From assembly GCA_016191845.1 (NCBI GenBank), contig JACPVF010000014.1:1-64000 (forward strand): a stretch of 64,000 nucleotides of DNA, in the 5' to 3' direction. Shown here piece after piece: positions 50,350 through 60,911 of this stretch (position 1 is the stretch's first letter; each line of letters begins with the position of its first letter). This DNA is from Chloroflexota bacterium. GTDB lineage: Bacteria; Chloroflexota; Anaerolineae; Anaerolineales; Villigracilaceae. The translations under genes were made by a program, and so were the position numbers. The notes beneath the pieces are model-generated. The model was not told where the DNA came from and did not search any database. It saw only the letters and a program-made list of their open reading frames with translations.

Positions 50350-52026
50350 ATGCTATTAACGCGCGAACAGCTCCAAGACCGTCTGATCGCACTGCATCAG
50401 GCCAGCCTGGAATTGGTGAAGGATGTCTCGCTGGAGACGCTGCTCGAACGTATCGCCGCCCTGGCCTGCGACCAGGCAGGGGCGCGCTATGCCGCTTTGG
50501 GGGTGTTGGACGAGAACGGCAGCTTGAAGCAATTCGTCACTGTTGGAATGACCAAGGACGAGATCAATCGTGTTGTCCACCCGCCGCTGGGGCTTGGATT
50601 GATTGGCGAGTTGATGGATCGTCACGACCCGTTGCGCCTGCCCGTGCTGCAGGAACATCCCAGTTCGGTGGGATTTCCCGCCCATCATCCGCACATGGCT
50701 TCCTTCCTCGGGGTGCCCATCCGCGCGGGAGATCATCAACTCGGGCAGATCTATCTCACCGAGAAACTAGATGCCCCCGAATTCACCTCCGACGACGAGA
50801 TGATCATCCAGATGCTGGCGGCCTACGCCGCCGCCGCCATCCAAAACGCGAGCCTGTATGAACAGATGCGCGAACACGATGCCGCCGTCACCCGCCGCAA
50901 CGAAGACATGGCCCTGGTCAACGACATCGCCACGACGTTGACCGCCTCACTGGAACTGGACGAGATCTTGAACAAGTCGTTGGCGTTGGTGATGAACTAT
51001 ATGAAGGTGGAGGCGGGCGAAACCTTCCTGCTGGAAGAAGACAGCAAGACCCTGCGCATGGTCTTACATCGCGGCGAGGCCGCGGAAGCGTTTTGGAACC
51101 AAAATCTCTTCAAAATGGGGGAAGGGTATGTGGGCATGACTGCCCAAAAAGGCGAACCCCTGCTCAGCTCCAACCTGCTCACCGATGACCGCTTTGTCCG
51201 CCAGGCCGTGGTCAAGGCGGGATTCCGCCAAATAGCCTGCATTCCGCTGCGTTCGGGTGAGAACACGCTGGGCGTCTTGAGCATCGCCACCCGCCACACC
51301 ATGCCCTTTGACGATCGCAGCATTCAAATGCTCTCCGCCGTGGGAAACTGGGCAGGGCTGGCCATCGAGAATGCCCGCTTGCACAACAACGCCCGCCGCC
51401 TGGCCGTGCTCGAAGAGCGCGACCGCATCGGCATGGACCTGCATGATGGCATCATTCAGTCCATTTACGGGGTGGGATTAGCCCTCGAAAGCGCATACCA
51501 CACCATTGACGAAGATCCCGCCCAGGCCAAGATCCGCGTCCAGAAATCCATCGATGGACTGAACCAGGCCATTCGCGATATCCGTACCTACATCCTCGAC
51601 CTGCGCCCGCGCCAACTCGGCAACGACGGCTTGATGGCGGGCCTCAAACGCCTGGTGACCGAATACCGCGCCAATACCTTTGCCGAGGTCAACCTGACGG
51701 GTCCACGCTCGGACCTGAAAGAGATGCCCCACTCGCATTCGCTGGCGCTCTTCCATATTTGCCAGGAAGCGCTGGCCAATGCTGCCAAGCACGCGGGCGC
51801 CAAGAAGGTGCAAGTCTCGGTGTGGACAACCAAGGAGCGCGTGCTGCTGGAAATCCACGACGACGGACGCGGCTTCCACCTCGAGAAGATGGCCACCACT
51901 ATTGGCCACGGCCTCTCGAACATGCAGACTCGCGCCCGCGGCGTGGGCGGCGAAATGGACATCAACTCCACGCCAGGGGAGGGAACCACCATCCTGGCCT
52001 GGGTCCCACGCAACGTCAAATCATGA
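50350..52026 (+). CDS. GAF-domain sensor histidine kinase (NarL-type partner)
   Basis: 558 aa, no TM segment. There are two GAF domains (about 25-170 and 195-340), then HisKA_3 with 'ERDRIGMDLHDGIIQSIYGV' (His365). The HATPase_c domain (about 455-555) has 'EALANAAKHAG' and 'DDGRGFHLEK'. It would sense a cytoplasmic signal and phosphorylate a LuxR/NarL-type response regulator, which is not visible beside it. GAGGTG precedes the ATG. Confidence 0.92.
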   Translation: MLLTREQLQDRLIALHQASLELVKDVSLETLLERIAALACDQAGARYAALGVLDENGSLKQFVTVGMTKDEINRVVHPPLGLGLIGELMDRHDPLRLPVLQEHPSSVGFPAHHPHMASFLGVPIRAGDHQLGQIYLTEKLDAPEFTSDDEMIIQMLAAYAAAAIQNASLYEQMREHDAAVTRRNEDMALVNDIATTLTASLELDEILNKSLALVMNYMKVEAGETFLLEEDSKTLRMVLHRGEAAEAFWNQNLFKMGEGYVGMTAQKGEPLLSSNLLTDDRFVRQAVVKAGFRQIACIPLRSGENTLGVLSIATRHTMPFDDRSIQMLSAVGNWAGLAIENARLHNNARRLAVLEERDRIGMDLHDGIIQSIYGVGLALESAYHTIDEDPAQAKIRVQKSIDGLNQAIRDIRTYILDLRPRQLGNDGLMAGLKRLVTEYRANTFAEVNLTGPRSDLKEMPHSHSLALFHICQEALANAAKHAGAKKVQVSVWTTKERVLLEIHDDGRGFHLEKMATTIGHGLSNMQTRARGVGGEMDINSTPGEGTTILAWVPRNVKS

Positions 52027-52503
52027 ATCGGGAATGCCTGAACGATTCGCAAAATCGAATCACCGATTCCTGGGTTTCACGAACGAGCTTTAAAATCAGC
52101 TTTCACCCCCCATATTTTAAGGCAGATATACCCACTTATGGCATTTACGCTACACAATACCCATATATGGGGGTGTGGATAACTTTTTCAGACGCTTCTG
52201 GCTGAAACAGATGTTCCAAGCGCTGGGAATGTCCAACCCTTTCACCCGCATGATTCTTTAACATTGAATAACCTTAAAAAAACGGATGTTTTTAACGTAG
52301 CGTAGGCCAGCCGTGTTGGTAAACCTTCCTTTCTTCTGCTAGAATATGGGCACGCTGAAAGAGGATGCACGGCCCAACCAGAAGCATCCATGAACCCCTG
52401 AAGTTCGTTCGTCAAAAGTCCATAATTACAAAGTCACTAAGCCGCGGCAGGTTGGCGGGTTAGTTTTATCTACCCTATCCCCTCTCCAAGGGAGCGACCG
52501 TTT
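52027..52503 (+). other. dnaA upstream region, candidate oriC
   Basis: 476 non-coding bases. A perfect DnaA box (TTATCCACA on the minus strand) is at 52174-52182. An inverted pair CACCCCCCATAT (52104-52115) / ATATGGGGGTG (52165-52175) and AT-rich stretches around 52080-52160 and 52255-52310 fit an unwinding region. I find no cluster of further exact boxes, so origin status is tentative. Confidence 0.5.
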
Positions 52504-53850
52504 ATGAACGCAGAGCAGGCCTGGCAGTCCGTGCTCGGACAGCTTCAAATGGAAATGCCCCGGGCGTCCTTTGACACCTGGGTTCGTGATACACGCCCTG
52601 TCTCCTACGACAAGGGTGTTTTGACCGTGGGTGTGCGCAATGCGTACGCCCGTGATTGGTTGGAGAGCCGCCTGGCCGATACCGTTAGCCGTTTGTTGAT
52701 TGGAATCCTGAACGCGAACGTGACCGTCAACTTCGTGGTCGTCAACGCAGATGAACCCATCCCCACTGCAGCGGACCCCGAGCCTGTTCCTGCTTCGCCG
52801 GAGATGACTCCGCCCGAGCGCACCCGCAGCACCACCCTCAACCCCCGTTATATCTTCGATACCTTCGTGGTCGGCTCCGGCAACCGACTGGCGCACGCCG
52901 CCTGTCAGGCCGTGGCCGAAAAGCCCGCCCGTGCCTATAACCCGCTCTTCCTGTACGGCGGCGTAGGACTCGGCAAAACCCACCTGCTGCACGCCATTGG
53001 CAATTCCTGTATCGCGCGCGGATTGAATGTACTATATGTGTCGTCCGAAGAATTCACCAACGACATGATCAACGCCATCCGCACGCACACCACCCAGGCT
53101 TTCCGCGAGAAATATCGCTCCGCCGACGTGTTGCTGATCGACGACATCCAGTTCATCGCGGGCAAGGAATCCACGCAGGAAGAATTCTTCCACACCTTCA
53201 ACACCCTGCACGGGCAGGACAAGCAGATCATCGTCTCGTCTGATCGACCGCCTAAATCACTGGTCACGCTGGAGGAGCGCCTGCGCTCCCGCTTCGAGTG
53301 GGGCCTCACCGCCGACATCCAGCCGCCTGACCTCGAAACCCGCCTGGCCATCCTGCGCTCGAAGGCCGAGCGCACGGGCCGCCACATCCCCGACGAAGTG
53401 CTCGAGATCGTTGCCCGCCGCGTCCAGTCCAACATTCGCGAACTGGAAGGCGCGCTTAACCGCATCATCGCCTTTGCCGACCTGAGCGGCACCCCCCTGA
53501 CGCCCAAACTGGTCGATCTGGCCCTGGCGGACCTCCTGCCCCAGCGCAGCGACCTGGCCCCTGAGAAGATCATCGAATTGGTGGCCCGCGAATGGCAGAC
53601 CTCTGTCGAGGCTCTGCTCGGACGTGACCGCTCCCAGAAAATCGCCCAGCCGCGACAGGTGGCCATGTACCTCCTGCGCAAGAAAACCGACGCGTCCCTG
53701 CCCCAGATCGGCGAAGCGCTCGGCGGCCGCGACCACACCACGGTCATGTATGCCATTGAGAAGATCGACAACGAAATCAAGATCAAGACCGACCTGCAAA
53801 AACGCATCAGCATGATCGAACAGCAGCTCTACAGCGGAGCCGCAGCCTAA
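52504..53850 (+). CDS. dnaA: Chromosomal replication initiator DnaA
   Basis: 448 aa. Domain I ('AWQSVLGQLQMEMPRASFDTW', residues 6-76), a short linker, AAA+ with Walker A 'GGVGLGKTHLLHAIG' (~152) and 'LLIDDIQFIAGKES', and domain IV with 'GGRDHTTVMYAIEKI'. It opens the origin and loads the replicative helicase. Its domain I is a close relative of the element-borne protein at 28559-29074. GGGAG precedes the ATG. Confidence 0.97.
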   Translation: MNAEQAWQSVLGQLQMEMPRASFDTWVRDTRPVSYDKGVLTVGVRNAYARDWLESRLADTVSRLLIGILNANVTVNFVVVNADEPIPTAADPEPVPASPEMTPPERTRSTTLNPRYIFDTFVVGSGNRLAHAACQAVAEKPARAYNPLFLYGGVGLGKTHLLHAIGNSCIARGLNVLYVSSEEFTNDMINAIRTHTTQAFREKYRSADVLLIDDIQFIAGKESTQEEFFHTFNTLHGQDKQIIVSSDRPPKSLVTLEERLRSRFEWGLTADIQPPDLETRLAILRSKAERTGRHIPDEVLEIVARRVQSNIRELEGALNRIIAFADLSGTPLTPKLVDLALADLLPQRSDLAPEKIIELVAREWQTSVEALLGRDRSQKIAQPRQVAMYLLRKKTDASLPQIGEALGGRDHTTVMYAIEKIDNEIKIKTDLQKRISMIEQQLYSGAAA

Positions 53851-53861
53851 CCGAATTTTCA

Positions 53862-53886
53862 GCCCGCAGTTTTCTGCGGGCTTTTT
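53862..53886 (+). terminator. Rho-independent terminator after dnaA
   Basis: GCCCGCAG pairs with CTGCGGGC over TTTT, followed by TTTTT. Confidence 0.85.
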
Positions 53887-53928
53887 GTTGCCTGCCACCC
53901 ATAGCTGCGGCTATAATTCCCCCCTACC

Positions 53929-55056
53929 ATGAAATACATCAAAGGCTTGGATGGTCTGCGCGCGGTTGCCTTTCTACTCGTATTCCTCTTCCATGCAAAT
54001 TTCGGATACTTTGGCTGGGTGGGGGTGCAGCTTTTCTTTGTGTTGTCGGGATTCCTCATCACAGGCATCCTGCTTGACATGAAGCGCAGCCTGCCCACGC
54101 TGACATACTTCCTCAAGTTCTATGGACGGCGGTTCCTGCGCATTTTTCCACTGTATTACCTCTACTTGTTCCTGATCGCACAAGTGGCAGTGGTCCTTCT
54201 CCAAAACGGGATCCGCAGGAATTACGTGGAAGTCTTCTGGACCCAGTACCCATACGCGCTGGTCTATGCCTATAACTTCTTCATGGCCACCAGCAAATTC
54301 ACGCTGACCTCGCAGTTCCTCACCCACCTGTGGTCGCTGGCCGTGGAAGAACAGTTTTACATTCTCTGGCCGCTGGTGGTCTTTCTCACACCCGTGAAAC
54401 ATCTAAAGAAAGTCTTCCTGGCCGCCATCGGACTGGCTCCGCTCTTCCGTCTGGGAGTGCTACTGTTCTACCAACATGCCTCGTTCAAAATCCTCGGCGA
54501 CGCCAACACCGCCGTCTATGCCCTGCCCTTTTCTCATTTGGACGCCTTCGCCATCGGCGCGCTGCTCAACCTGGGCGTGATCTTCCCCAAGGCGCGGACC
54601 CAGTTCCTGGTCCTGCTGGTGGCCTTCCCCGCCCTGGGCATGTTGACCGATTTCCTGTCCACGGGTTTGTGGAACTACAACAACGGCTTCGGCTTGCCAC
54701 TCCTACTACCCAACGCCTACAAACCCGTCTGGGGTTATTCCATCCTGAATTACCTCTTCGTCCTGCTGATCTACGGGGTGGCACGTGAAGGGTGGATGGT
54801 GCGCATCCTCGAACATCGATGGATGCGCTACCTGGGCAAGATCTCCTATGGCTTATACGTATACCACTATGCCACACTATGGCTGACGGCCGAGGTGCTC
54901 TTCCCCAGCGTGAATCCGATCCTCGGGGCGGTCATTGCCCTGGCGCTGACGATCCTCATTGCCTCGGCCAGCTTCCGTTTCATCGAGAAACCCATCACTG
55001 ACCTCAAGGATCGCTGGTTCCCCTTCAAGGCGGAGCCAGCCCAAAGTCAGGCATGA
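53929..55056 (+). CDS. Acyltransferase 3 family membrane protein
   Basis: 375 aa with about ten TM segments. 'GLDGLRAVAFLLVFLFHANF' and 'VQLFFVLSGFLITG' are the conserved start of OafA/YrhL-type acyltransferases, which O-acylate exported polysaccharides or lipids. A late 'ISYGLYVYHYATLWL' is also typical. It is a single gene between the dnaA terminator and the rpsB leader. Confidence 0.88.
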   Translation: MKYIKGLDGLRAVAFLLVFLFHANFGYFGWVGVQLFFVLSGFLITGILLDMKRSLPTLTYFLKFYGRRFLRIFPLYYLYLFLIAQVAVVLLQNGIRRNYVEVFWTQYPYALVYAYNFFMATSKFTLTSQFLTHLWSLAVEEQFYILWPLVVFLTPVKHLKKVFLAAIGLAPLFRLGVLLFYQHASFKILGDANTAVYALPFSHLDAFAIGALLNLGVIFPKARTQFLVLLVAFPALGMLTDFLSTGLWNYNNGFGLPLLLPNAYKPVWGYSILNYLFVLLIYGVAREGWMVRILEHRWMRYLGKISYGLYVYHYATLWLTAEVLFPSVNPILGAVIALALTILIASASFRFIEKPITDLKDRWFPFKAEPAQSQA

Positions 55057-55250
55057 GGCCCAAGGGCCGCTCGGAATTTGTGATATACTTGCGTCCGCTC
55101 TCCGCAAGGAGGCACATTCTGCCAGGGCAGGCAACGTATGCCCAACTTCACACGCCTGCGGACCTTCCAGCGCGTGCTGCGGACCGAAATGGACGTAGTC
55201 GCTGGCGGGGATGAAACAGGCGGAGGCCAAACGCTAGGAGGTTCTTTCCC
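55057..55250 (+). other. rpsB leader region
   Basis: 194 bases with no gene. A 'CTTGCGTCCG...GCAAGGAGG' stretch starts it, and inverted segments can be found (such as CCTGCGG/CTGCGGA near 55155). S2 mRNA leaders often bind S2 for autoregulation; a structure is plausible here but I cannot fold it. GGAGG lies 11 bases before the ATG. Confidence 0.4.
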
Positions 55251-56147
55251 ATGGCCATTATCTCAATGAAGGCCCTGCTTGAGAGCGGCGTCCACTTCGG
55301 GCATCGCACCAACAAGTGGGACCCCCGCATGAAGCCGTACATCTTCACGGAGCGCAACGGCATTCACATCATCGACCTGCAGCAGACCGTCAAGTTGCTC
55401 ACGCAGTCCTATAACACCATCCGCGATACGGTCGCGAATGGCGGCACGGTCCTCTTCGTCGGCACCAAGCGTCAGGCGCAGGAAACCGTGCAGGAAGAGG
55501 CCGTCCGCTGCGGCATGCCCTACGTCACCGAACGCTGGCTGGGTGGCATGCTCACGAACTGGTCCACCATGTATCAGCGTATCCAGGAACTGGATCGCCT
55601 CGAGCAGCTGCGCGACAGCGGCGACATCAACCGCCTGACCAAGAAGGAAGGCCTGTTGATCCAGCGCGAGATCGATCGTCTGCACACCCGCCTCTCGGGC
55701 GTTCGCAGCATGAAGCGCCTGCCCGACCTGCTCTTCATCGTGGATGTCTGCCGCGAAGACGCCGCCGTCCACGAAGCCAACCTGCTCAACATCCCGATTG
55801 TGGCGCTGGTCGATACGAACTGCAACCCGCAGGGCATCGATTACGTCATCCCCTCCAACGATGACGCCATCCGCGCCATCAAGCTGCTGGTCGCCAAGAT
55901 GGCCGACGCCGTGCTCGAGGGTAAGGCCTCGCGCAAGGATGAGGAACCCGAAGAGGCTCCCGCCGAGGCCAAGTCCGAGACGCCCAGGCCGTCCCGCCGC
56001 CCTGCTCGCGCCGCTGAACAGGAAGAGGAAGTAAATGAAGACGCTCTGTTGGGCGCCTCCACCCTCGCCAAGTTGAACGTGACCCGCAACCCCGAAGCCG
56101 CTGAAGAAAAGCCAGCCGCCGCCGAAGAAACCAAAGACGAGGCCTAG
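55251..56147 (+). CDS. rpsB: 30S ribosomal protein S2
   Basis: 298 aa. '[20 protein letters not shown]', '[14 protein letters not shown]' and '[20 protein letters not shown]' are S2 hallmarks. A C-terminal tail of about 70 acidic/Ala/Pro-rich residues ('[20 protein letters not shown]') extends beyond the usual length. It is followed by tsf. Confidence 0.97.
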   Translation: MAIISMKALLESGVHFGHRTNKWDPRMKPYIFTERNGIHIIDLQQTVKLLTQSYNTIRDTVANGGTVLFVGTKRQAQETVQEEAVRCGMPYVTERWLGGMLTNWSTMYQRIQELDRLEQLRDSGDINRLTKKEGLLIQREIDRLHTRLSGVRSMKRLPDLLFIVDVCREDAAVHEANLLNIPIVALVDTNCNPQGIDYVIPSNDDAIRAIKLLVAKMADAVLEGKASRKDEEPEEAPAEAKSETPRPSRRPARAAEQEEEVNEDALLGASTLAKLNVTRNPEAAEEKPAAAEETKDEA

Positions 56148-56178
56148 GCCTGGTTCTTTTCTGAAAGAGGAACGCAAC

Positions 56179-56781
56179 ATGGAAATTACGACCGAGATGA
56201 TTAAGCAACTGCGCGCCGCCACCAACGCGCCCATGCTGGACTGCCGCAAGGCGCTTCAGGAAGCGGACGGCGACTACCAGAAAGCCGTGGATTGGCTGCG
56301 CGAAAAGGGCATGGCTACCGCTGCCAAACGTGCCGACCGCGTCGCTTCCAACGGCATCGTCGAGATGTACTCGCACGGCGGCGGACGCGTGGGTGTGATG
56401 GTCGAAGTCAACTGCGAGACCGACTTCGTCGCCCGCTCCGAGCAGTTCCGTACCCTGGCTCATGAGATTGCCCTGCAGATCGCGGCCAGCAACCCCAAAT
56501 ACATCAAGGCGGAAGACATTCCCGCCGCAGAACTCGATCACGAAGCAGATATCGCCCGTGCCCGCGCCAAGGAAGAAGGCAAGCCCGAGAACATCCTTCC
56601 CAAGATTGTGGAAGGCCGCCTCGAGAAATACAAGGACGAAGTCTGCCTGCTGCGCCAGACCTACATCCGTGACGAGAGCATCACCATCGAAAAACTGATC
56701 CTGCAAAACGTGGCCGCCATCGGCGAAAACGTGCTCGTCCGCCGCTTCCAGCGATGGGAGTTGGGCGAGAGCCTCAGCTAG
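56179..56781 (+). CDS. tsf: Elongation factor Ts (short form)
   Basis: 200 aa. 'EMIKQLRAATNAPMLDCRKA' and 'VMVEVNCETDFVARSEQFR' are the EF-Ts motifs. It lacks the second dimerisation repeat of the longer enterobacterial form, as in Thermus-like EF-Ts. It recycles EF-Tu-GDP. AGGAA precedes the ATG and a terminator follows. Confidence 0.95.
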   Translation: MEITTEMIKQLRAATNAPMLDCRKALQEADGDYQKAVDWLREKGMATAAKRADRVASNGIVEMYSHGGGRVGVMVEVNCETDFVARSEQFRTLAHEIALQIAASNPKYIKAEDIPAAELDHEADIARARAKEEGKPENILPKIVEGRLEKYKDEVCLLRQTYIRDESITIEKLILQNVAAIGENVLVRRFQRWELGESLS

Positions 56782-56786
56782 TTTGG

Positions 56787-56814
56787 AAGGCCAACCTTCG
56801 GGTTGGCCTTTTTT
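56787..56814 (+). terminator. Rho-independent terminator after tsf
   Basis: AAGGCCAAC (56787-56795) pairs with GTTGGCCTT (56802-56810), followed by TTTT. Confidence 0.85.
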
Positions 56815-56818
56815 ATAA

Positions 56819-57562
<744 letters not shown>

Positions 57563-57573
57563 ACAGACCCAAG

Positions 57574-57628
57574 CAGGGCCTGGCGGGCATTCTTCAGGTT
57601 CCCCCAGGCCCTGTTGAGAGACTCTCAA
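57574..57628 (+). other. Hairpin and palindrome between pyrH and frr
   Basis: CAGGGCCTGG (57574-57583) pairs with CCAGGCCCTG (57604-57613). Right next to it is a perfect palindrome TTGAGAG-A-CTCTCAA (57614-57628). The first may terminate pyrH; the second could be an operator for frr. Confidence 0.5.
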
Positions 57629-57721
57629 TCCACCACAAATTCTATCGCAAACCCACCACCCCATAGCACAATTTACCGTTTTAAGGTATCCTTATGGCAA
57701 TGACCCTTACAGGAGGACGAG

Positions 57722-58279
57722 GTGATTAAAGACATCCTCAAAGACGCTGAAACCCGCATGAACGGGGCCATCCATGCCCTCACCGATGACCTGGCCACCA
57801 TCCGCACGGGACGCGCCAGCCCTGCCCTCGTGGAACGACTGCACGTGGAATATTATGGCGCCCCCACCCCGCTGATGCAGCTGGCCTCGATCAGCATTCC
57901 CGAACCGCGCTCGATCATGATCAAACCGTTCGACCCTTCCACCATGAAGGATATCGAACGGGCCATCCGCGCCTCGGACCTGGGATTGAATCCGAACAAT
58001 GACGGCAAGGCCATCCACCTCAACCTGCCTCCGTTGACGGAAGAGCGCCGTCGCGACCTGGTCAAGCACATGCACACGCGCCTCGAAGAGGCCCGTGTGG
58101 CCATTCGCAATATCCGCCGCGACCTGCACAACGATATGCGCGATTTCGAAAAGGAAAAACTCATCACCGAGGACGAACTGAAACGCGGCGAAGAGGACCT
58201 CCAGAAACTGACCGACCGCTTCGTGGAAGACATCAACAAGCACGGCCAGGCCAAAGAAAAAGAAATCATGGAAGTGTAA
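57722..58279 (+). CDS. frr: Ribosome recycling factor
   Basis: 185 aa with a GTG start and AGGAGG 6-7 bases upstream. 'RTGRASPALVERLHVEYYGA', 'RSIMIKPFDPSTMKDIERAI' and 'PPLTEERRRDLVKHMHTRLE' are the RRF family motifs. It splits post-termination ribosomes with EF-G. It begins the frr-uppS-cdsA-glpX block. Confidence 0.96.
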   Translation: MIKDILKDAETRMNGAIHALTDDLATIRTGRASPALVERLHVEYYGAPTPLMQLASISIPEPRSIMIKPFDPSTMKDIERAIRASDLGLNPNNDGKAIHLNLPPLTEERRRDLVKHMHTRLEEARVAIRNIRRDLHNDMRDFEKEKLITEDELKRGEEDLQKLTDRFVEDINKHGQAKEKEIMEV

Positions 58280-58309
58280 TAACGCGTCCTGTCGTTATTC
58301 CTGATCCCC

Positions 58310-59056
58310 ATGAGTAAATCCCCCCTCAATATTCCTGCCGAAAAGATTCCACGCCACGTTGCCATCATCATGGATGGCAATGGGCGTTGGGCCATCTCGC
58401 GTGGATTGCCCCGCCTGGCGGGCCACAAAGCGGGCACCGAGAATCTGCGCCGCATCATCCGCGCCACCGTGGAATTCGGCATCAAATACCTCACCATCTA
58501 CGCCTTCTCCACCGAAAACTGGGGACGCCCCACCGAGGAGGTGCAGGGGTTGATGGGCATCCTCCAGGATGTGATCGACCGCGAGCTCAATGAGCTGCAC
58601 CAGGAAGGCGTACAACTTCGCCACATCGGGCGGCTGGAACGCCTGGATCCCAAGATCCAGGCCAAGGTCCTGAAAGCCATCGACCTGACCAAGAACAACG
58701 ACAAACTGGTCCTCAATATCGCCTGGAATTACGGTGGCCGCGACGAGATCGTGTGCGCCATCCAGAAGATCATCAAGGATGGCATCCCGCCCGAGGACAT
58801 CACCGACGAACTGGTCAGCCGCTACATGTTCACGGCCGGCGTGCCCGACCCAGACCTGGTCATCCGCACCTCAGGCGAACTGCGCGTGAGCAACTTCCTC
58901 ATCTGGCAGGTGGCCTACTCAGAGTGGTACGTCACCCCCACCTACTGGCCCGACTTCGACCGCGAGGAATACCGCCGCGCGCTCGAAACCTATGCCAACC
59001 GCGAACGCCGTTTCGGCAAAGTCTCATCGCAGCAAATGCAGGAGACCAATGCTTAA
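58310..59056 (+). CDS. uppS: Undecaprenyl diphosphate synthase
   Basis: 248 aa. 'HVAIIMDGNGRWAISRGLPR' (catalytic Asp), 'LTIYAFSTENWGRP' and 'DLVIRTSGELRVSNFLIWQV' are cis-prenyltransferase motifs. It uses IPP and FPP, which the mevalonate genes of this window would help supply. Its stop overlaps the cdsA start. Confidence 0.95.
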   Translation: MSKSPLNIPAEKIPRHVAIIMDGNGRWAISRGLPRLAGHKAGTENLRRIIRATVEFGIKYLTIYAFSTENWGRPTEEVQGLMGILQDVIDRELNELHQEGVQLRHIGRLERLDPKIQAKVLKAIDLTKNNDKLVLNIAWNYGGRDEIVCAIQKIIKDGIPPEDITDELVSRYMFTAGVPDPDLVIRTSGELRVSNFLIWQVAYSEWYVTPTYWPDFDREEYRRALETYANRERRFGKVSSQQMQETNA

Positions 59057-59864
59057 GCGCTCCCTGACCGCACTGGCATTATTGCTGGTCGGGATGCCCA
59101 CCGTCATTTTTGGGGGACCGCTCTTCTTCGTGCTGATCGCCGTCTTCCTCTCGGGTGCCGCCTGGGAGTACACCCAGATGTTCAAGGCGGTGGGATACGA
59201 CGCCAACGAGTTCCTGACCGTCGGGGGGGTGTTTCTCATCCTGGCTGCGCGCGACTTCGCGCCAGATCTGGCGATTCCCGTCCTGGTGGCCTTGTTGTTG
59301 ACTGCCATGGCGGTTCATCTGTTTGCCTTTGAGCGCGGCCGCGACCAGGCCGCGCTCGATTTTGGAGTGACCGTGGGCGGGCTGGCCTATATCGGCTGGC
59401 TGGGCGCCTACCTGGTCGACATCCGTGGCTTGCCCGACGGCGGCTGGTATTTCATGATCGTGCTGCCCGCCGTCTGGCTGGCAGACACGGGCGCATATTC
59501 CATCGGCGCGGCTTACGGTAAACACAAGATGTCCCCGCGACTCAGTCCCAAAAAGAGTTGGGAAGGTTACGCGGCGGGTGTCTTTACGGCCACCATCGGC
59601 GGCGCCTTCTTCGTCTATGCGTATCAGACCTTTGGCTATCTGCCCCAGGGGATGACCCTCTGGCAGGGCGCGCTGCTGGGCCTCATTCTTGGGGTGCTCA
59701 CTCCGCTGGGTGACCTGGGCGAGAGCATGTTCAAGCGCCAGGCTCACATGAAGGACTCGAGCAACATCTTCCCCGGCCACGGCGGATTCTTCGACCGCCT
59801 CGACTCGTGGATCTGGGCCGTGGCGATCGGTTTTTACTTCATCCAATGGTTCGTTCTATCCTAA
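59049..59864 (+). CDS. cdsA: Phosphatidate cytidylyltransferase
   Basis: 271 aa from the ATG at 59049 (AGGAG upstream, 8-base overlap with uppS). It has about eight TM segments. The signature 'MKDSSNIFPGHGGFFDRLDS' at the C-terminus and 'SPKKSWEGYAAG' are present. It makes CDP-diacylglycerol for phospholipid synthesis. Confidence 0.93.
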   Translation: MLKRSLTALALLLVGMPTVIFGGPLFFVLIAVFLSGAAWEYTQMFKAVGYDANEFLTVGGVFLILAARDFAPDLAIPVLVALLLTAMAVHLFAFERGRDQAALDFGVTVGGLAYIGWLGAYLVDIRGLPDGGWYFMIVLPAVWLADTGAYSIGAAYGKHKMSPRLSPKKSWEGYAAGVFTATIGGAFFVYAYQTFGYLPQGMTLWQGALLGLILGVLTPLGDLGESMFKRQAHMKDSSNIFPGHGGFFDRLDSWIWAVAIGFYFIQWFVLS

Positions 59865-59876
59865 TGGAGGCTTGAT

Positions 59877-60872
59877 ATGGAATCCCTCGACATCTCTGCC
59901 CCCACCCGTAACCTGGCCCTCGACCTGGCCCGCGTGACCGAGGCCGCCGCCCTGGCGGCTGGCCGTTGGATGGGCCGCGGCGACAAGGAAGCCGCCGATC
60001 ATGCCGCCGTGGAGGCCATGCGCCTGGTGCTGAGCTCCATCTCGATCAATGGCGTCATCATCATCGGCGAAGGCGAAAAGGACAAGGCCCCGATGCTGTT
60101 CAACGGGGAGAAGGTCGGCAACGGGACAGGCATCAAAGTGGACGTGGCCGTGGACCCCATCGACGGGACCCGCCCGCTGGCGTTCGGCCGCTCGAACTCC
60201 ATCGCCACCGTGGCCATCGCCCCGCATGGCGCCATGTTTGACCCCGGTCCGTTCGTGTACATGAATAAGATCGCCGTCGGTCCCGAGGCGCGCGGCAAGA
60301 TCAACATCGAAGCACCCATCACCGACAACCTGCGCGCCATCGCCCGCGCCAAGGGCAAGGCCGTGGAAGACCTGACCACCATCATCCTCGACCGTCCACG
60401 CCACGAGAAGTTGATCGCCGAGATTCGCCAGGCGGGCGCACGCATCCGCCTGATCCCTGACGGCGACGTGGCCGCTGCCCTGATGACTGCCCAATCCGAT
60501 TCGGGCGTGGACGTGCTCTTCGGTATCGGCGGCACGCCTGAGGGCGTGATCTCGGCCTGTGCGCTGCGCGCCATGGGCGGCGAGATCCAGGGCAAACTCT
60601 ATGCCCGCGACGAGGACGAACTCCGCCGTGGACGCGACGCGGGCTACAACTTCGAGAAGATCCTGACCATGGATGACCTGGTCTCCTCAGAAGATGTTTT
60701 TTTCGCCGCCACCGGCATCACCGACGGCGAGTTGCTCAAGGGCGTGCGTTATTACGGCGACGGCGCCACCACCGACTCGCTCGTGGTGCGCGGCCTGACG
60801 GGCACAGTCCGCGAGATCACCGCCCACCATCGTCTCGACAAATTACACCACCTGAGTGCCATCCACTACTAA
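59877..60872 (+). CDS. glpX: Class II fructose-1,6-bisphosphatase
   Basis: 331 aa. 'GVIIIGEGEKDKAPMLFNGE', 'VDVAVDPIDGTRPLAFG' and 'GIGGTPEGVISACALRAMGG' match GlpX. It hydrolyses fructose 1,6-bisphosphate in gluconeogenesis. It is 12 bases after cdsA and ends at a strong terminator. Confidence 0.95.
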   Translation: MESLDISAPTRNLALDLARVTEAAALAAGRWMGRGDKEAADHAAVEAMRLVLSSISINGVIIIGEGEKDKAPMLFNGEKVGNGTGIKVDVAVDPIDGTRPLAFGRSNSIATVAIAPHGAMFDPGPFVYMNKIAVGPEARGKINIEAPITDNLRAIARAKGKAVEDLTTIILDRPRHEKLIAEIRQAGARIRLIPDGDVAAALMTAQSDSGVDVLFGIGGTPEGVISACALRAMGGEIQGKLYARDEDELRRGRDAGYNFEKILTMDDLVSSEDVFFAATGITDGELLKGVRYYGDGATTDSLVVRGLTGTVREITAHHRLDKLHHLSAIHY

Positions 60873-60880
60873 TTCCAAAT

Positions 60881-60908
60881 AAAAAGCCAGCGTGATGCTG
60901 GCTTTTTT
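60881..60908. terminator. Bidirectional terminator between glpX and the ABC-F gene
   Basis: AAAAAGCCAGC (60881-60891) pairs with GCTGGCTTTTT (60897-60907), with a T-run on both strands. It serves convergent genes. Confidence 0.88.
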
Positions 60909-60911
60909 GAT

